Shown piece by piece: positions 1-12,165 of a stretch of DNA of 64,000 bases. The notes beneath the pieces were generated by a model. That model was not told the DNA's origin, searched no databases, and saw only the letters and a list, made by a program, of their open reading frames with translations. A program made the translations under genes and the position numbers. Within the stretch, counting starts at the first letter, position 1; each line of letters starts with the position of its first letter. The stretch covers positions 7,577,433-7,641,432 of the forward strand of contig NC_135120.1 of the NCBI RefSeq assembly GCF_050908995.1. Direction: 5' to 3'. This DNA is from Andrena cerasifolii (Eukaryota; Arthropoda; Insecta; Hymenoptera; Andrenidae).

Positions 1-213
1 AAGAATTTACTTATTATATTATATTATCTAGTATTTGAACGAAGGACTTTTTAATCCGATGCTTAGTTTTCTTTTAATTCACGAAAATCAGGCACGATTT
101 ATGATAAAAATTGAAACTTTTACTTTAAACATCAGCCATTGTTCCCCAAATCAGTATTTCGAAAAATCCTTCGTTCAAATACTAGACAATACAATATAAT
201 AAGTAAATTCTTT
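1..213. mobile_element. Foldback MITE at window edge
   Basis: The first and last roughly 45 bases are near-perfect inverted copies of each other: GAATTTACTTATTATATT near position 4 is met in reverse complement at about 196-213, and the AGTATTTGAACGAAGGA part follows on both arms. The whole unit is about 213 bp with no coding capacity. It is a miniature inverted-repeat element. The left target duplication lies outside the window, so the superfamily cannot be assigned. Confidence 0.6.
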
Positions 214-2519
214 TGAATTTTTTATTTTAGATGATCGCCTTTCGAGCAGCAGTGGTCGCCGCAAAAGCCTCTATTTTTAGAGAACCTTCGAGTGATAGAC
301 AATAACTTAGTTACTGCTCCATATTTTTAAATAAAAAAATTACGATGCACGGTACTAGATGCAATGCTTAAAATAAAAAAAGATTTTTTGAGAAATGTGT
401 TACAGCTTGTGAGCAAAAAATTTCCAAAGACCCCCCTTTTTTCGGCCTCCTAACTGAGCATGACCCCTTAACACGCAGTTCCATCTGTGACCGATTTATC
501 CAACGTGATTTGTCTGCGAACTTTCGTCGTACGTTAGTGGGTATTAGCAGTTTTGATCCGCCGCAGACTTTGATCGCAGGCTTGTCCGCGACGGAAGAAG
601 ACCGCGGGGAAACCTCCCCGTGTGTGGACTTTTTCGCGTGTCAGAAACATGAGTTAAAAATTCGTCGCTCTCACGTGAAAGTCCACGGGATACGTTCACC
701 TCGCGACCACCTTTTTGTCACCGAGGATTGCCAGCGGATCGATTCTACTTACGAGCGGCGATCCCGAGGAAAAGCACCGCGGCGTGTGCCGTCGAGCGGC
801 GGAGCGCGACTTTAATCGCCGAATCGCGTATCACCGAGTTACGAATCAGCCTTAAAGGGGAAACTCGGATATCAGACGTAACGGGAAGAGCGTTGGTCCG
901 CCGCTTTGATCCGCGTCCCATTCGCGGCCGCGCGATTCCGCCGTTTTCAGGGAACCCTTTCAACGAAATCGCTCGAGATTAACCCGCGCCGAGTTGAACC
1001 CGATGTCGCGCTTCAACGCGACTTTCCCGGCAACTCGAGACTACGATCCCTCGCGCTCGGGCGGCGAGAGGAATGCATTCGACGACGGTCCGACTCGCGA
1101 TCCTCCGCTTCCAGGAAGAGACAGCCGAGATGGACGTAACGCGGAGCAGATCGAAGCAGGAGGTCGAGCTCTCGCGGAACCGTCTAAGTATGTGGAGCAG
1201 ATTTCTAATTCGCCTCTTCCCGTTGCATCGTCCATTCCACGTGTAAACCATGCAGAAAACTGCGCTGCTAACTAGACCGTGCCGCAGCCGACTCGGTTAT
1301 GGCACACGCGAGCCTCGCTTTTCGTCTCCTCGCTCCACTAAATCGGCCACCTCGCCCGACTTCCTTCTTCCTCCTCGTTGCCATCTCAACGAACTTCCTC
1401 GATCCTCTTGACCCTCGGATGACACCGGTTGTATTTGACTCCCGGGGTCATTAGGAACCTGCATCTAATTGAAATTAAGCGACAAGTAGCCCAGGGTATG
1501 TAATCTAATAGATAAGGTCAGCCCGAGACCCCGGGAGAGTCCTCTTTGGCTGTAAGAAGGCTGCGAAGAAAGTTACCCGATGTCAAGAGCACTGTTCTGC
1601 ATAGAGGGTTGGGATTGGTCTGGATATTTGGCACTCGGTTAATATCCGTCTACTGCAAGCGGTCTCTCTGCCCTCTCTCTTTCTCCGTCGAGTTTTTATT
1701 ACGCTTGTTCCATATTTTCTGCTCGCCCTCTTTCGTCCCAGCACCGCCATCCCTTCTCTGTGCTTGCTCCATCCTCGTCGCTCCTTCCCTCGTCCCGATT
1801 CCTCGGTGCGCCCGCTTCACTCCGCTCCATCGTCGCGGTCGCTGTCGCTTCGCCCTCTCGTTTGCCCTCACCCTCGCCCTCCCTCGGTATCGCGCTTTAT
1901 CTCCGTTCATCCCGCGGCGGTGCCCGTTGCCACCCTCGTCTATCGTCACTCCATCCGTCCCTCTTTATCTTCCGCGGCCCGCCCCCTTCCGTCTCGCCCC
2001 TCTCGCTGGCTCCACACCTCCGCTTAATAATACACACCAGCCAGCCACCCGCTACTACAACAGCACACCACCGGCACCGACAGTATGGCATACCACTTTA
2101 TTGATCTTCTTTCCCCGCTTTCACAGGTTTCAACCCGAATTTTCCACCACTTTATGCAACCATCGCCCCCCCTGCCCGTTTACGCGCCCCCTGCGCCGGG
2201 ATTCATCCCTTCGCCGTCGATAAATCGAAGCTGCCGACTCGGCCGTCGAGGAACGACCGCCCACGCGCTCGATAGCCCGACTCGATGCGTCCCGAGGACG
2301 CCTGCACGCCGCGCGTTTTCCGAGACACTCTCCCCGCTGGCTTTAACTCTTTAATGCCGCCGAAACGACGAGAACTCGGGCGACGCTGGCGCTCAGCGAC
2401 CGCGGGTACGGGAATTGGGGGGGAGGGCTGGAAGAATTGGGGGATGGAAACTCGCTGATGGATCCTTCGCGCGTCGATCGAGAGATCTGGTGGGTTTACT
2501 TATGGCGCTAGGTACCTAA
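214..2519. other. Unique CpG-rich DNA, no supported gene
   Basis: From about 480 to 1300 the sequence is rich in CpG. From about 1660 to 2220 the plus strand is strongly pyrimidine-rich (runs of CTCT, TCCC and CGCC). Several frames stay open for 60-225 codons here on both strands, which is expected from stop-poor composition. None resembles a known protein, and there is no convincing exon. It may be regulatory or intronic DNA. Confidence 0.4.
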
Positions 2520-2951
2520 CCAGGGAATATCCCGAACTCGGAAATTCGAAAAATTCTGAAACTTCGTGAATATGTAGGGAATTTCCTCCCGATTACAACG
2601 CGATTTTTGTTTGCTGCAAAAATTCACTTTAAGAGGGTGGTAATTGACCCCTGGAAATTTGGTTATTTTCCGATTTTGAGCTGTAAGTCGTGAACTGTAA
2701 AATATTTTTTTACCAAATGATAGATCTATTTAAAAGAAGTAACTTTTGCCTTGAAACTTTTTTTCTATCGCTTACAGTTCGCGAGTTATAACGCAAAATC
2801 GGAAAGTAACCGAATTTTCGGGGGTTAATTTCACACCGTTCGAGTGAATTTGGGCAGCAAACGAAAGGTGCGTTGTAATCAGGAGGAAAGCCCCTGCATA
2901 TTCACAATGTTTCAGAATTTTTTGAATCTTCGGCTTCGGGATCTTCCCTTG
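2520..2951. mobile_element. MITE family C, copy 1
   Basis: A 432-bp foldback element. Its ends are inverted copies (consensus CAAGGGAACATCCCGA), followed by subterminal words such as GGGAATTTCCTCCTGATTAC on both arms. It is flanked by TAA on both sides (2517-2519 and 2952-2954). A 3-bp TWA target duplication is the hallmark of PIF/Harbinger elements, so I infer that superfamily. No transposase is encoded. Three further copies lie at 28640, 33081 and 33654. Confidence 0.75.
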
Positions 2952-2954
2952 TAA

Positions 2955-5457
2955 GTACAGCGGAGGGCGCAGCCTCGCGGTCACTTCTTTGAAAAGTCAG
3001 ATGATTAATCGAATGTATGACATGGTTGAATGTAGTAGGTAAAGGAAATCTAGATGTAAGGCACTCGGACCACAATTGGAGTCTTATTTTTACTCCTAGG
3101 AAGGTATTTTTCACTCAAGCATTATTTGCTAAACTTTTGCCAGTGAAAATGCCCTGAATTCACAATTTTCTCAAGTTATAATTTATTTCTTTAAAATGGT
3201 GTGGTGAAAACAATCGAAACTTGGTAGATATTTTCATCTACCAGTATACTACATGTAAAAAAAAAATGAAAACATTGGTACTATTTCTTCGACATTTTTT
3301 CAGAGGTTTTGTCCGTCAAGATCGTCTCTTTCCATAAGAGTACGTGTAAAATCAGTGAATATTGAAATCGTTATAACTCAGCAACCGTTTAGTGGATTCG
3401 TTTAAATTTTTTGCAGCACATCAGGAAGACTATAAAGAACAATCTCACAAATTTTCATCAATTTGGTAGTATTTGGAAATAGGTCCCATACATCCTTAAG
3501 GGGTTACCTACCGCCAGGAGGTAGAAAAATAATCGATTCTTTGGGAATTTATTTCAGAAAGTACATGCATATTTTTATGCAATGGTTTTTGTAGTCAGAT
3601 GAGGGACACTTTAACAGGTTGTTATGTTATGTTTTGGTATAAAGATATTTAGTTATTGCAAAATTACAACTGATTTTCTGGAAGCTGTTTTAGACCGATG
3701 GCCACGATTTCTTCAAAACCGCTTCACCAGTCTTTCTGAAACTTTGTAGGTTTCTTCTAGACATTCAAATCTGGTCTTCAACTCGGCGGGAGGCGCTACT
3801 GGGTAAAATTTACCACAGAGGCGCTAGTTGCGAAAATATGAAGACTGTTTGGGTTTTTGTTACAATTTTTCAAAGAACTTTAATAAAAATTTTAAGATAT
3901 TTCATAAATTTTGTTTGATTCTTAAAACACTGTACTTTAGCGTAAAAATTTTTATGTGCAAACAAAATTTATGAAATAAATTTAGAATGTACTGTAAGGT
4001 ATATCCGAAACACAAAAAAGAAAATAAATTCTTAATCTATATGAATGTGGCTATCGATGATAGTAGATTTGTTAATAAATATAAAAAAAAAATGTTAAAA
4101 TGGCAGCCTTTTGAAGAAGGCGAAGCGTCCTGATTTCAGTCTGAAGCAGGTTTTGCTGGAAAATCGGGAAAACTTCTTTAACCCGGCGCGAGGCGCACCC
4201 CATATTGTAACACAGGTTCTCGCTACCGGGTCAAAAAACCCAAAATTGAAACGTAAAAAACCACGGTTTCAGAATAATTTTTTTTAACTTTATAATTATA
4301 ATTGAAACGTAAAAAACCACGGTTTCAGAATATATTTTTTTTTAACTTTTACGTTCGCTGCTACAACTTCTACAATTATTTAAATCTCCCCGTGAAAAAT
4401 TTCTTTAAAAAGTTCATAAAGGATAAGACTTTCAGAATCAGTAAGAAAAATCGATTTTTCGAAGTTGAAATAGTCCACAACCTCTTTAACCGCGCTATTT
4501 AGGCTTTCCGAGTCGACAGAGAAAGGACCAAGCAGAAGTGTCGTTTAATTAAACTTTAATTCTCGATCCTCCTTGGAACCATCGATTATTCTCATAAAGG
4601 CGGCAGAATTTATTCGAGACCGCCGTAGCAACCATTCGTCGTTCCAGACTCCATTTACGTAATAATATCGTGTTGTATAATGGCGCGCGATTTTTTAACG
4701 AAGCAAAAAGACTGCCCGATAGAGCAGGAATTTGGACTCGATCGGGAGACTAAAGCCGCTTGTTGCCGCGGCTGGGTACGCGCCGCGTTTCCTTCCACGT
4801 ATTCCTGCTAGATGCCTGTCGATATCTCGCCTCATCTTATGAATAATCGTCCGCCTGACGGCGGAACGTAAAAACGAAGGGGGAGGGAAAGATATTCGTG
4901 GCCTGGTTTCCCGGTATCATGGATAGCCTTCTCGAGTGTAAACACTGTTGCTCGCCTCAGGTCTCCTTACATCCCCTCTCCCTTTCATTCTTCCCCCACC
5001 GTTTCCCCGAGGCCCTTTCTTCCCACCGTGGCAGCGAATTTCTTACTTGTCGCGGCTTTTAAGCTGCCGAAAGAGGCGCAGCCGAAAAGAGCTCTCGCCA
5101 GGAATGATTTTCGACTCGTCGCTCCATCGGAAAGAAAAGAGAGGAGGCTGCAGGATCGGACATCCACGGGTCCCATCTTTTCACCGGCCCCTCGATCTGT
5201 TTCCACCAGCCGAAGGACGGAACTGGCGTGACATTGCACTTGAACAAGATATCGTGCTTGTATTAAGTAAGCTCGTGGCTGTCGTCGCCGGCGGGCATCG
5301 CGCTGACGCCGAGTGTCTCTGCAGTTTCGTTATCAAAGTGGCGTAAAAAGCGTCGATAACACCGAACCGCTGCTGTCGTTGCGATATTGCTCGTGCCAGG
5401 GAATCGTTTCACCTACGGCACGTTCTAATTGCACAGGGACGTTTCTCTAATTCTGTA
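2955..5457. other. AT-rich spacer, no supported gene
   Basis: The first part is AT-rich, and from about 4560 it is CpG-richer. A lone TTAAGGGGTTACC at about 3498 looks like one end of a TTAA-type element, but no partner end was found. I see a short tandem repeat at 4245-4346 (listed separately) and no convincing exon. The open frame at 4948-5346 has no recognisable domain. Confidence 0.35.
4245..4346 (+). repeat. 56-bp tandem duplication
   Basis: The word ATTGAAACGTAAAAAACC, continued by CACGGTTTCAGAAT and a T-run, occurs at 4245 and again at 4301, giving a period of 56. The two units are nearly identical. Confidence 0.7.
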
Positions 5458-5465
5458 CCCCCCAC

Positions 5466-6483
5466 TAGGGATTGCAATACCGGTAAATCGCGAGAAATAC
5501 CCTGAAATTTTTACCGGTAATTCGCCAAATTTTTACCGGTAATTCGATAAATTACATATAGCAACATAGCGCATATATGCGTTCATTAATTCCATCGACA
5601 TCTAGGGTAAACGTCCCAATTACTGCCAGCATCCCTATTACTACCACTTCATTTATTTTACTTAATAAACACGCAACTTATAAAATATAGTGTAAAAAAA
5701 ATTTATCATAAAATTGGGACTGTTGTTCTTATTGTGATAGTAGGTACATTCTTTATACGTTACGTTTTTTTTAAGTGAAATAAATAAAGAGGCAGGGACA
5801 CTGACAGTAAATGGGACATCTACCCTACTACGTTATCAGTAAAAAAACACTTCAATTACTAATAAAGATGAAAACCGAAGTATCTCATGAAGAACCAAAT
5901 CTGATCCAAAAGAAAACTAAGAGTCTGAATCTGTCATGAAAAAATGGACGTATTTTCAAGTAGAAAAAGTAAGGAGAAAATATATACTATGAATGGCACA
6001 TGATTTCTTAATGCCTACCCGGCCAACAAGTGTAGAATCTGAGAGCGCGTTATCCGTGGCTGGATTATTTTGTAGAAAAATTAGGTAGCGATCAGGAGAC
6101 CAAAGTTTAGACGAATTAGGTATGCTTTTGCGTGCTTATTTGATAAAAAGAATTGTTAAATAAAAAATATCTAATTATGCATGTAAGTTAAGATTCTTTT
6201 CATTGTTTTCGTGGCGACGATCCATATTAATAAGTATTGTAAATTGTTATACAAATATATCTATTTTGTATTATATAATTTTATATTTTATATTCAGAAT
6301 AATTTTATTTCCATATATTTTTCATAATGCTCGATTACAGTTCAAAAAAAGTTTTTTCTAATGTATACTCTTACATTTTCGATACCTGAAAAAATACCGG
6401 TAAATTATCGGTAAACCGGTTTTGATTAAAAATTTTTACCGAATTACAGGTAACTGAAAAATTCGGTAATTTTGCAATCCCTA
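5466..6483 (+). mobile_element. hAT transposon, internally deleted, complete ends
   Basis: A 1018-bp element starting TAGGGATTGCAATACC and ending with the inverse GCAATCCCTA. It is flanked by a perfect 8-bp target duplication CCCCCCAC at 5458-5465 and 6484-6491, which is diagnostic of hAT transposition. ACCGGTAA words are repeated inside the left end, and related words (ACCGGTAAATTATCGG) inside the right, probably as transposase-binding sites. Only the C-terminal end of the transposase survives (see 6005-6163). Two domesticable features are missing: the zinc-finger region and most of the catalytic core. The element is therefore dead unless driven in trans. Confidence 0.9.
6005..6163 (+). pseudogene. 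hAT transposase C-terminal remnant
   Basis: The frame from 6005 reads through a typical hAT dimerisation-domain end: PTSVESESALSVAGLF, then a K-I-R stretch, then SLDELGMLLRAYLIK, and a TAA at 6161. The pattern 'SxxxER(A)FS-AG-(K)xRxxLxxxxxxxLxFLRxY' is the family signature, and the spacing matches. One TAG interrupts it directly after the KIR residues. Nothing upstream in the element continues the protein. Known of the family: this helix bundle mediates transposase multimer formation. Confidence 0.85.
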
Positions 6484-6491
6484 CCCCCCAC

Positions 6492-7490
6492 CCCTGCTCT
6501 CCCCTATCCACCCCAATCCCTCCATTGCAACTTTGCGTAATTGACTGACGGAAACTTTCTTATTGTTTCAGGTAAGTGGATCGCGGGCAGGCGGAGGCAG
6601 ATTTGTGGGTGAGCTCGACTCCCCATTATCAGATGAATCGTCGGGTCGGTTCTGTTTCTTGTTGTTTAAACTCGATCGGCAGCGGTCGCGCGGCAGCCAG
6701 GCTGTTTCTTATTCACGGTCAAGCCTCGTCGCCTGCTTCCATGGAATCTCATTTACCAGGAACGGATCTGTTTAGCTGGCGGACGAGCGTGATTCAGTTA
6801 CGTGGATGGCACGGCAGCGACGTGTGTGCCCGCAGGACGCGCCTATAGCCGTGCGAGCACGCGGCGCTCGTTCGCGAGCACTTCTAAGGTAGCGAATGAA
6901 AACAAGCAGCAGCCAGACGTGTCATTCCGCGACAGTGATTCTCATTAATATTCCCGCTAAGGCGTGCAATTAACAGGGACGGCCGCACGCATAATCGGCG
7001 GGCGAATCCGACGTTAAATCGCAATCGACGTGGCCGAGAAGGTGGCAATTAACGCGGGACTTCTTATTACGGTAGAGAGGCCTCCGCGCGCGAAGGGGCC
7101 GCGTTGTTGCACCGGCGATTCGTGTTACGAAATAAACGTGGCCGTGGCTCGTGAAACTGTCGCGAAGGCAGTATTTAAAATTGTCGAGCACGCAACCGCT
7201 CTTTAGATTCGATCTGCAACTTCGTACGAAGTATTCGAAAGTGTCGGCCGCCCGAGTCGTTATCTGTGCAGCGAGCGCTCCTTCCACCGCCGATAGCGTA
7301 CTTTTTTATCGGACGCTATTTTCTTGCGTATCGAAATTTATGGTCGGGTCGAAAACGACTGGCTGCTCAAGGCCGCTCCTGGCTGCGCTGCGAATTGCAC
7401 TTCTACCTTCTTACTATGCCACGATGTCTTCCACCGCTCCGGGCAGTAACAAAATTTAAAACAAAAAAAAATTAAAAAAACTTCAAAAAA
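6492..7490. other. Unique sequence, no supported gene
   Basis: Mixed composition with a CpG-rich stretch from about 6560 to 7440. The overlapping frames at 6563-6848 and 7151-7475 have no recognisable protein similarity. No feature is claimed. Confidence 0.3.
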
Positions 7491-7672
7491 ATAAAACTGC
7501 ACTGCAAAGTGAAGAATAATTTTTTTTCTTGTTTAATCTACGAATCTTAATTTCTTTTTTGTGTCGGCGCCTTATCATTTGCACTGTGTAAATCTGGCGC
7601 TGAATTAAAACAATTGGGAGTCGTTGGTTAAATAAGAGAAAAATTATTTTTTAGTTTGTAGTGCAGTTTTAG
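7491..7672. mobile_element. Small foldback element
   Basis: AAAACTGCACT at 7493 is mirrored by AGTGCAGTTTT near 7661. The inner parts (AATAATTTTTTTTCTT and AAAAATTATTTTTTAG) also pair, giving arms of roughly 45 bp with mismatches around a central unpaired region. No target duplication could be fixed. Confidence 0.45.
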
Positions 7673-7968
7673 TATTTTTTAAGTCGGTTTCAATTTTTTT
7701 TATTCGATGCTTTTCTTTGTTTATATATTCACGCAGCATGCTGAGGGGATATGCGCGTACGTAAATAAGATAATAATAATTAGGTGACAATAGCCTTTAT
7801 TAACCAGAGCCGGAACAATATTGGGCTAATATTTTGCCCTCTTTCGAATAAAAAAAAGTTCATCAAACAAACGTATAAAAAAATATAAGAAATTCGTATG
7901 GGTTGAACGTATAATCTTCTTCTTTTTAAAGTCGGTTAAAAATGATTTCTGTCGCCGTTTATAATTAA

Positions 7969-8405
7969 CCCTTCGTTGACACTCTGGGTGTGAGCCACCC
8001 ATAAGCTGATTTTGACGCTCTGTATCTTCCATATGCAAAATAAATAGTTTTTTCCCAAAGCCGACTTACACGCTATTTTCTCTCTCAAAGTATTATATCC
8101 GAACAACAACTCTGTAGATTTTCAGCTTCTAATATTGAAATTTGTAAAAGTTACAATTTTTTAAAGATTTTCCTCGCGTTTTTCTCGACATGTGGTAATC
8201 TAGATTTTTTTTTACAAAAGCGGTAATAAAATTTCAATGAAAAATCTATTGGAATGCCTTCTAGAGACTTCGAAATTGACCCATGATTTTTTTCACAAAA
8301 ATTGGATTTCTCAGAGGAGAATGGCAGTCTTTCAAAAATTGCTCTGGGTGTGAGCCACCCAGGTATGTGAAAGTTGATCGAAAAAGGAGGTGTGTCAACG
8401 AAGGG
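7969..8405. mobile_element. TTAA-flanked MITE with subterminal palindromes
   Basis: 437 bp, bounded by TTAA at 7965-7968 and 8406-8409. The ends are exact inverted repeats (CCCTTCGTTGACAC). Just inside the left end, and again near the right end, sits the palindrome CTGGGTGTGAGCCACCCA (7984 and 8344). TTAA duplication together with CCCT ends is the piggyBac signature. No transposase is encoded. Confidence 0.85.
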
Positions 8406-8409
8406 TTAA

Positions 8410-10025
8410 TTATGCATAATTACTTTGTAATACAATTGTCGACAGTGAGTGAAATATTATGCAGGTATTTGTTGAATAACAAAATCGTCTTGTCTTATAA
8501 AAATTGAAAATTCATAAAAAGCAGTAACAAAATAAAAGCAAATACATATAAGTAGGAGGTAGGTAGGTACCCACCTATTTTTTAAAATCTAAAAAAACTC
8601 ATAAAACATTTTGCAAAATCACTAAAAAAAACACCACGTTAACTCATTCATTGATTTTAATTCTCTCTTCCGACCAATTTCAACGCCACCAGATTTGCCA
8701 CTTTGGGCACTTGCCCTGCTCGAGGCCCCTAGTTCGGGCCCTGTCTCCCTCTCCCTTGCTTTCTATCGAGCCACCTATCTCGCGCAGGAACGGAGACAGC
8801 GTGTCTCCGCAGTTCTCTAATAAGAGATGCAAAAAGTAGCACAGGGTGGTAATCACCGACGCGCTGTTTTCTATCGCCGAGGAAGCAGTTGCAGAGCCGT
8901 GAAAAATCTTCCATAGCAAAGCGGGAATCTCCTGAAACACCTACTTGTTCGTAAGGAACTTGCTCCTCATCGTGTCGCGTAAGAAGAGACGCTGAGGCCT
9001 CGTTGTTGATCGCGTCGCCGCTCAACAAAGTTCACGTTGCAGAAAAACGGCATTCCGTATGCATCAGGCCTAACAACATGGCGGCCGTTATACGTTCCAG
9101 CAGCAAATCACGGGTCAGGACGGGGAGTATAGCCGCGCGCGCTTAATTTCTTCTCCGCCGTGCGTTTCTCGGCCTCTTTATTCGCCGTGCGCTGGAGCGC
9201 GCTAGAGAGAGAGAGAGAGAGCAGGCCGTCGCGCGTGTTACGACCGTTTTTATTTCCACGCGCGCGGCTACGCGCTGAAAAAAAAAGAGAAAAATAAAAA
9301 AAAACGGCTCGTGTGGACTGGCCGGGACAGACGGAGGCGCGCGTTTATTTAAATGAACGCGGCTCGCGGGGTTGGCACCGCTCGAAGACATCAACGAGAC
9401 CGAATCCTTTCGCTGCTCTGTTTTTTTTTTTTTGGCGCAGCCACCGTCAGCCCGCGACTCGCGTGCGCCGCTTTCCTCAGCGGTGGAACGTCGGAAGCGA
9501 CGTACCGCGCGGCCCCGGGACTCTTTGTTCGCCAAAGGAATTCGCTGACGACAGGTTTTCGCTGGAATCGCGCGATTACGCGCACGCCCCGAGATAAATC
9601 GCGCGGAGCGTCGCGGGCCGCGCGACTGCAGGACACCGCGATACCAACCGGGGGGGACCGATGCGCGCTCGCGGCTCCGCAGACCGGCGTAATTGAAATT
9701 TGTCATCCTTAAGGGGCTTTTTGCGACGAGCCGTATGGAACGGTTGGCTCGTTAGCGCGAATGCCCCGGCCGGAGGGGGAGCGCCGAGAGTGCGTACGCG
9801 TCGGGGATATAAAAATGTTTTCTCGTATTATTTTAATCCCCTCTAGGCTCCGCTTCCTTTCTCAAGCTCGTTTTCTGCAACCCTTTGCGCTGCGGAGCGT
9901 TCTCGCGCGCGTGGCTAGAGCAAGGTTCCGGGGAGACGAGCCTCGTTGTGCTTCTCGAGTAATGTTTTTCTTAGGATTTGCTGCTGTTGCTTGGGGAGTG
10001 AAATGTCAGCTGAGCAGGGTAGTCC
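8410..10025. other. Unique DNA with CpG-rich block
   Basis: AT-rich to about 8680, then CpG-rich from about 9060 to 10000, with a short GAGAGA tract at about 9203-9221. The open frames at 9143-9712 on both strands overlap each other and carry no recognisable domain. I treat the block as non-coding, possibly regulatory. Confidence 0.3.
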
Positions 10026-10599
10026 TAGGCCGCGTCCAGAACCGAACGCCACTTGAGACCCCCTAGTGCCACGTTCCTACGCGTGGAACGTATATTTCTA
10101 GCGATTTTCGCCAGTTTAGGCCCAGGGATCCGAACCGCCGCGTAACCCTTACCCGGTTAACCAAGGAAGGTCTCTGTAACCCATGCTAACCGCGTGGGAA
10201 CGGTTCTTAAATTCTAGAAAGTACCGAAGTAACCGGGTTAACCCGCTACGAGCGGGTTACTAGTGAAATAAGACAGTCTAGCCTGGACTAGACAGTCATT
10301 TAAGGCAAGTCAGTGATGTGTGAATCTACAGGCAATACATATTCAGATCAAATGAATGCACAATGTTTAAGATATACGAGTATATAATCCATGCAGGATC
10401 GATTAATTTTAGAGGGTTGTTGGAAACGGAATTTATACTTTATTTCTTAAACTTTATTACTTAACACCAATATGTTTTAGCATTAATATCTTCTACAGCC
10501 GTGTACGCGCTTCGCCTTATAGCTTCCATTTTCTAGCATTCGAATATTTTCGACACCTAAACCTTAGACAATAGGCAAAGGTCCCGTCATCTGGTCGAC

Positions 10600-11460
10600 A
10601 GTCGGTCTCGTCCGTGCGGCAGGCACTACCGAAGCACCGAACAACCGAGTCCTAAAGCCGCACAGTCTAGACGGTGTGAGATTTTGGACAAAAGTCGCTC
10701 GACAGTGCAAATCTTGACCGATTTCAATAATTTTTTTTTTAAATACTCGTAAAGGATTCAGCAATAACGGAGCAGTGCAATAAAACCCATATCTGTTGGT
10801 CTGATTTATAGAAAACACTATTTAGCGCAACATAACATAAAAACATAAATTATACAGATTTAAGATATTAGAAATTATTTTTTTACAAATTTAATATTAG
10901 GTGTAAAATTTACTTTACATTTACAAAATTTATGTTTTAAATAAACTGCATAGCTGATTTGAATATTATATTTTTAAATTATATTTCAATTTTATTAGTT
11001 TTGATTTTATTTTTAATGTATATATTTAAAAATAACTTTATAATAATTGTAATTCGGAGTAATTAGAATCGAATATTTTATGGTAACTAATTTTATAATG
11101 TAATTTATAAGTATAAGATTTAAATCAGCTATACAGTTTATTTCGAACATAATTTTTGTAAATTTAAAGTAAACTTTTATTTTATAGTTAATATTTAATT
11201 TACAAGAAATTAATTTTTAATACCTTTAATCTGCAAAGTTTATTTATTCATGCTTTTATGTTATGTTATGCTAAATAGTATTTTCTATAGATTAGACCAA
11301 CAGATGCTGGTTTTATTGCTGTGATCCGTTATTGCTGAGTCCTTTACGAGTATTTTTTAAAAAAAATTATAGAAATCGGTCAAGATTCGCGCTGTCGAGC
11401 GATTTTTATCCAAAACCTTACACTGTGCGTCGGCAAACGCTCGCGATTTCGGCGCGGCCA
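10600..11460. repeat. Large imperfect palindrome inside F
   Basis: The left arm contains TGGACAAAAGTCGCTCGACAG at about 10684, AATACTCGTAAAGGATTC at 10742 and ACATAACATAAAAACATAAA at 10829. The inverses of all three lie at about 11385-11425, 11340-11360 and 11250-11275. The centre is near 11010 and very AT-rich. Each arm is roughly 400 bp with many mismatches, so this is an old foldback. Confidence 0.65.
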
Positions 11461-11747
11461 AGTTAATCTTTGACCTCGCATATTTACTACTTTCACGTGC
11501 ATGCATCACCCTACCAAGGAGTCTCCGATATTGAAATAAAATTCATTACTATTTGGAAACATGGTTACAACTATGTTTTTCACCGCAATACTGTAACCGC
11601 ATTAACCCGGTTAACCGGGTTACAGATGAATTCTGTTAGCCGGTTAGGCGGGTTAGTCGACGATTCGGCGTACCGAACCGGGTACGGGTTAGGGTTCGGT
11701 TTAGTAAAACTTAGATTAGTAAAACTTAACCCGTTAATGCTGTCTAT

Positions 11748-11949
11748 ATGATGTGCCAATGTTACCCCGGTACACTAACGTTTTTAACATATATTAAAGA
11801 AGGAAAAGGACAAAAATTGTATACATTTTGACACTTGCAGTGCAATTACAAAAGATGCAATATTATAATACTTAAAGCAAATGTAAACATGTTAATTTTT
11901 AAATTATATAACAAAAGTTTCTAAAACCTGCCAATGTTCCCCCAGTTTG
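11748..11949. mobile_element. Element family G, short copy
   Basis: Begins GTGCCAATGTTACCCC and ends GCCAATGTTCCCCCAGTTT. It shares its internal sequence (loss of ACACTTGNNNTG, AAGATGCAATATTATAA and CTTAAAGCAAATGTAAA) with the larger copy at 54129-55118, in opposite orientation. It lies inside element F. Confidence 0.55.
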
Positions 11950-12165
11950 CGGTATCAGTTCCGTGTCAGTTCCGTATCCGTCGTGCCAGTGACCCTCTAC
12001 GTCCCTCTTCTTCTTACCACTGGCACGATCAGCTGCCGCGAGCCACGAGACTCTGTCTAAACTGGCGAAAATCGCTAGAAATATACGTTCCACGCGTAGG
12101 AACGCGGCACTAGGGAGTCTCAAGTGGCGTTCGGCTCGCCGTTCGGTTCAGATCCGAACGCGGCC

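Larger units (their letters stand above)
10028..12165. mobile_element. Large terminal-inverted-repeat element F
   Basis: The left end (from about 10028) reads GGCCGCGTCC, later CCACTTGAGAC, then TGGAACGTATATTTCTAG and GATTTTCGCCAGTTTAG. The same blocks are found inverted at about 12055-12165, so the arms exceed 90 bp. The right arm has about 20 extra bases near its tip. TA precedes the left tip and TTA follows the right one, so the exact boundary is uncertain by 1-2 bases. The interior is non-coding: CCGGTTAACC-rich segments at about 10145-10260 and 11590-11740, a large palindrome at 10600-11460 and a G-family element at 11748-11949. Superfamily unknown. Confidence 0.7.

Noticed and set aside
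1546..2223. 225-codon plus-strand frame
   Set aside because: It lies in a pyrimidine-rich tract where several frames on both strands are open. The protein is low-complexity Pro/Leu/Ser/Arg with no domain.
3495..3530. TTAAGGGGTTACC as a full TTAA element
   Set aside because: No inverted partner end was found in the following 2 kb.
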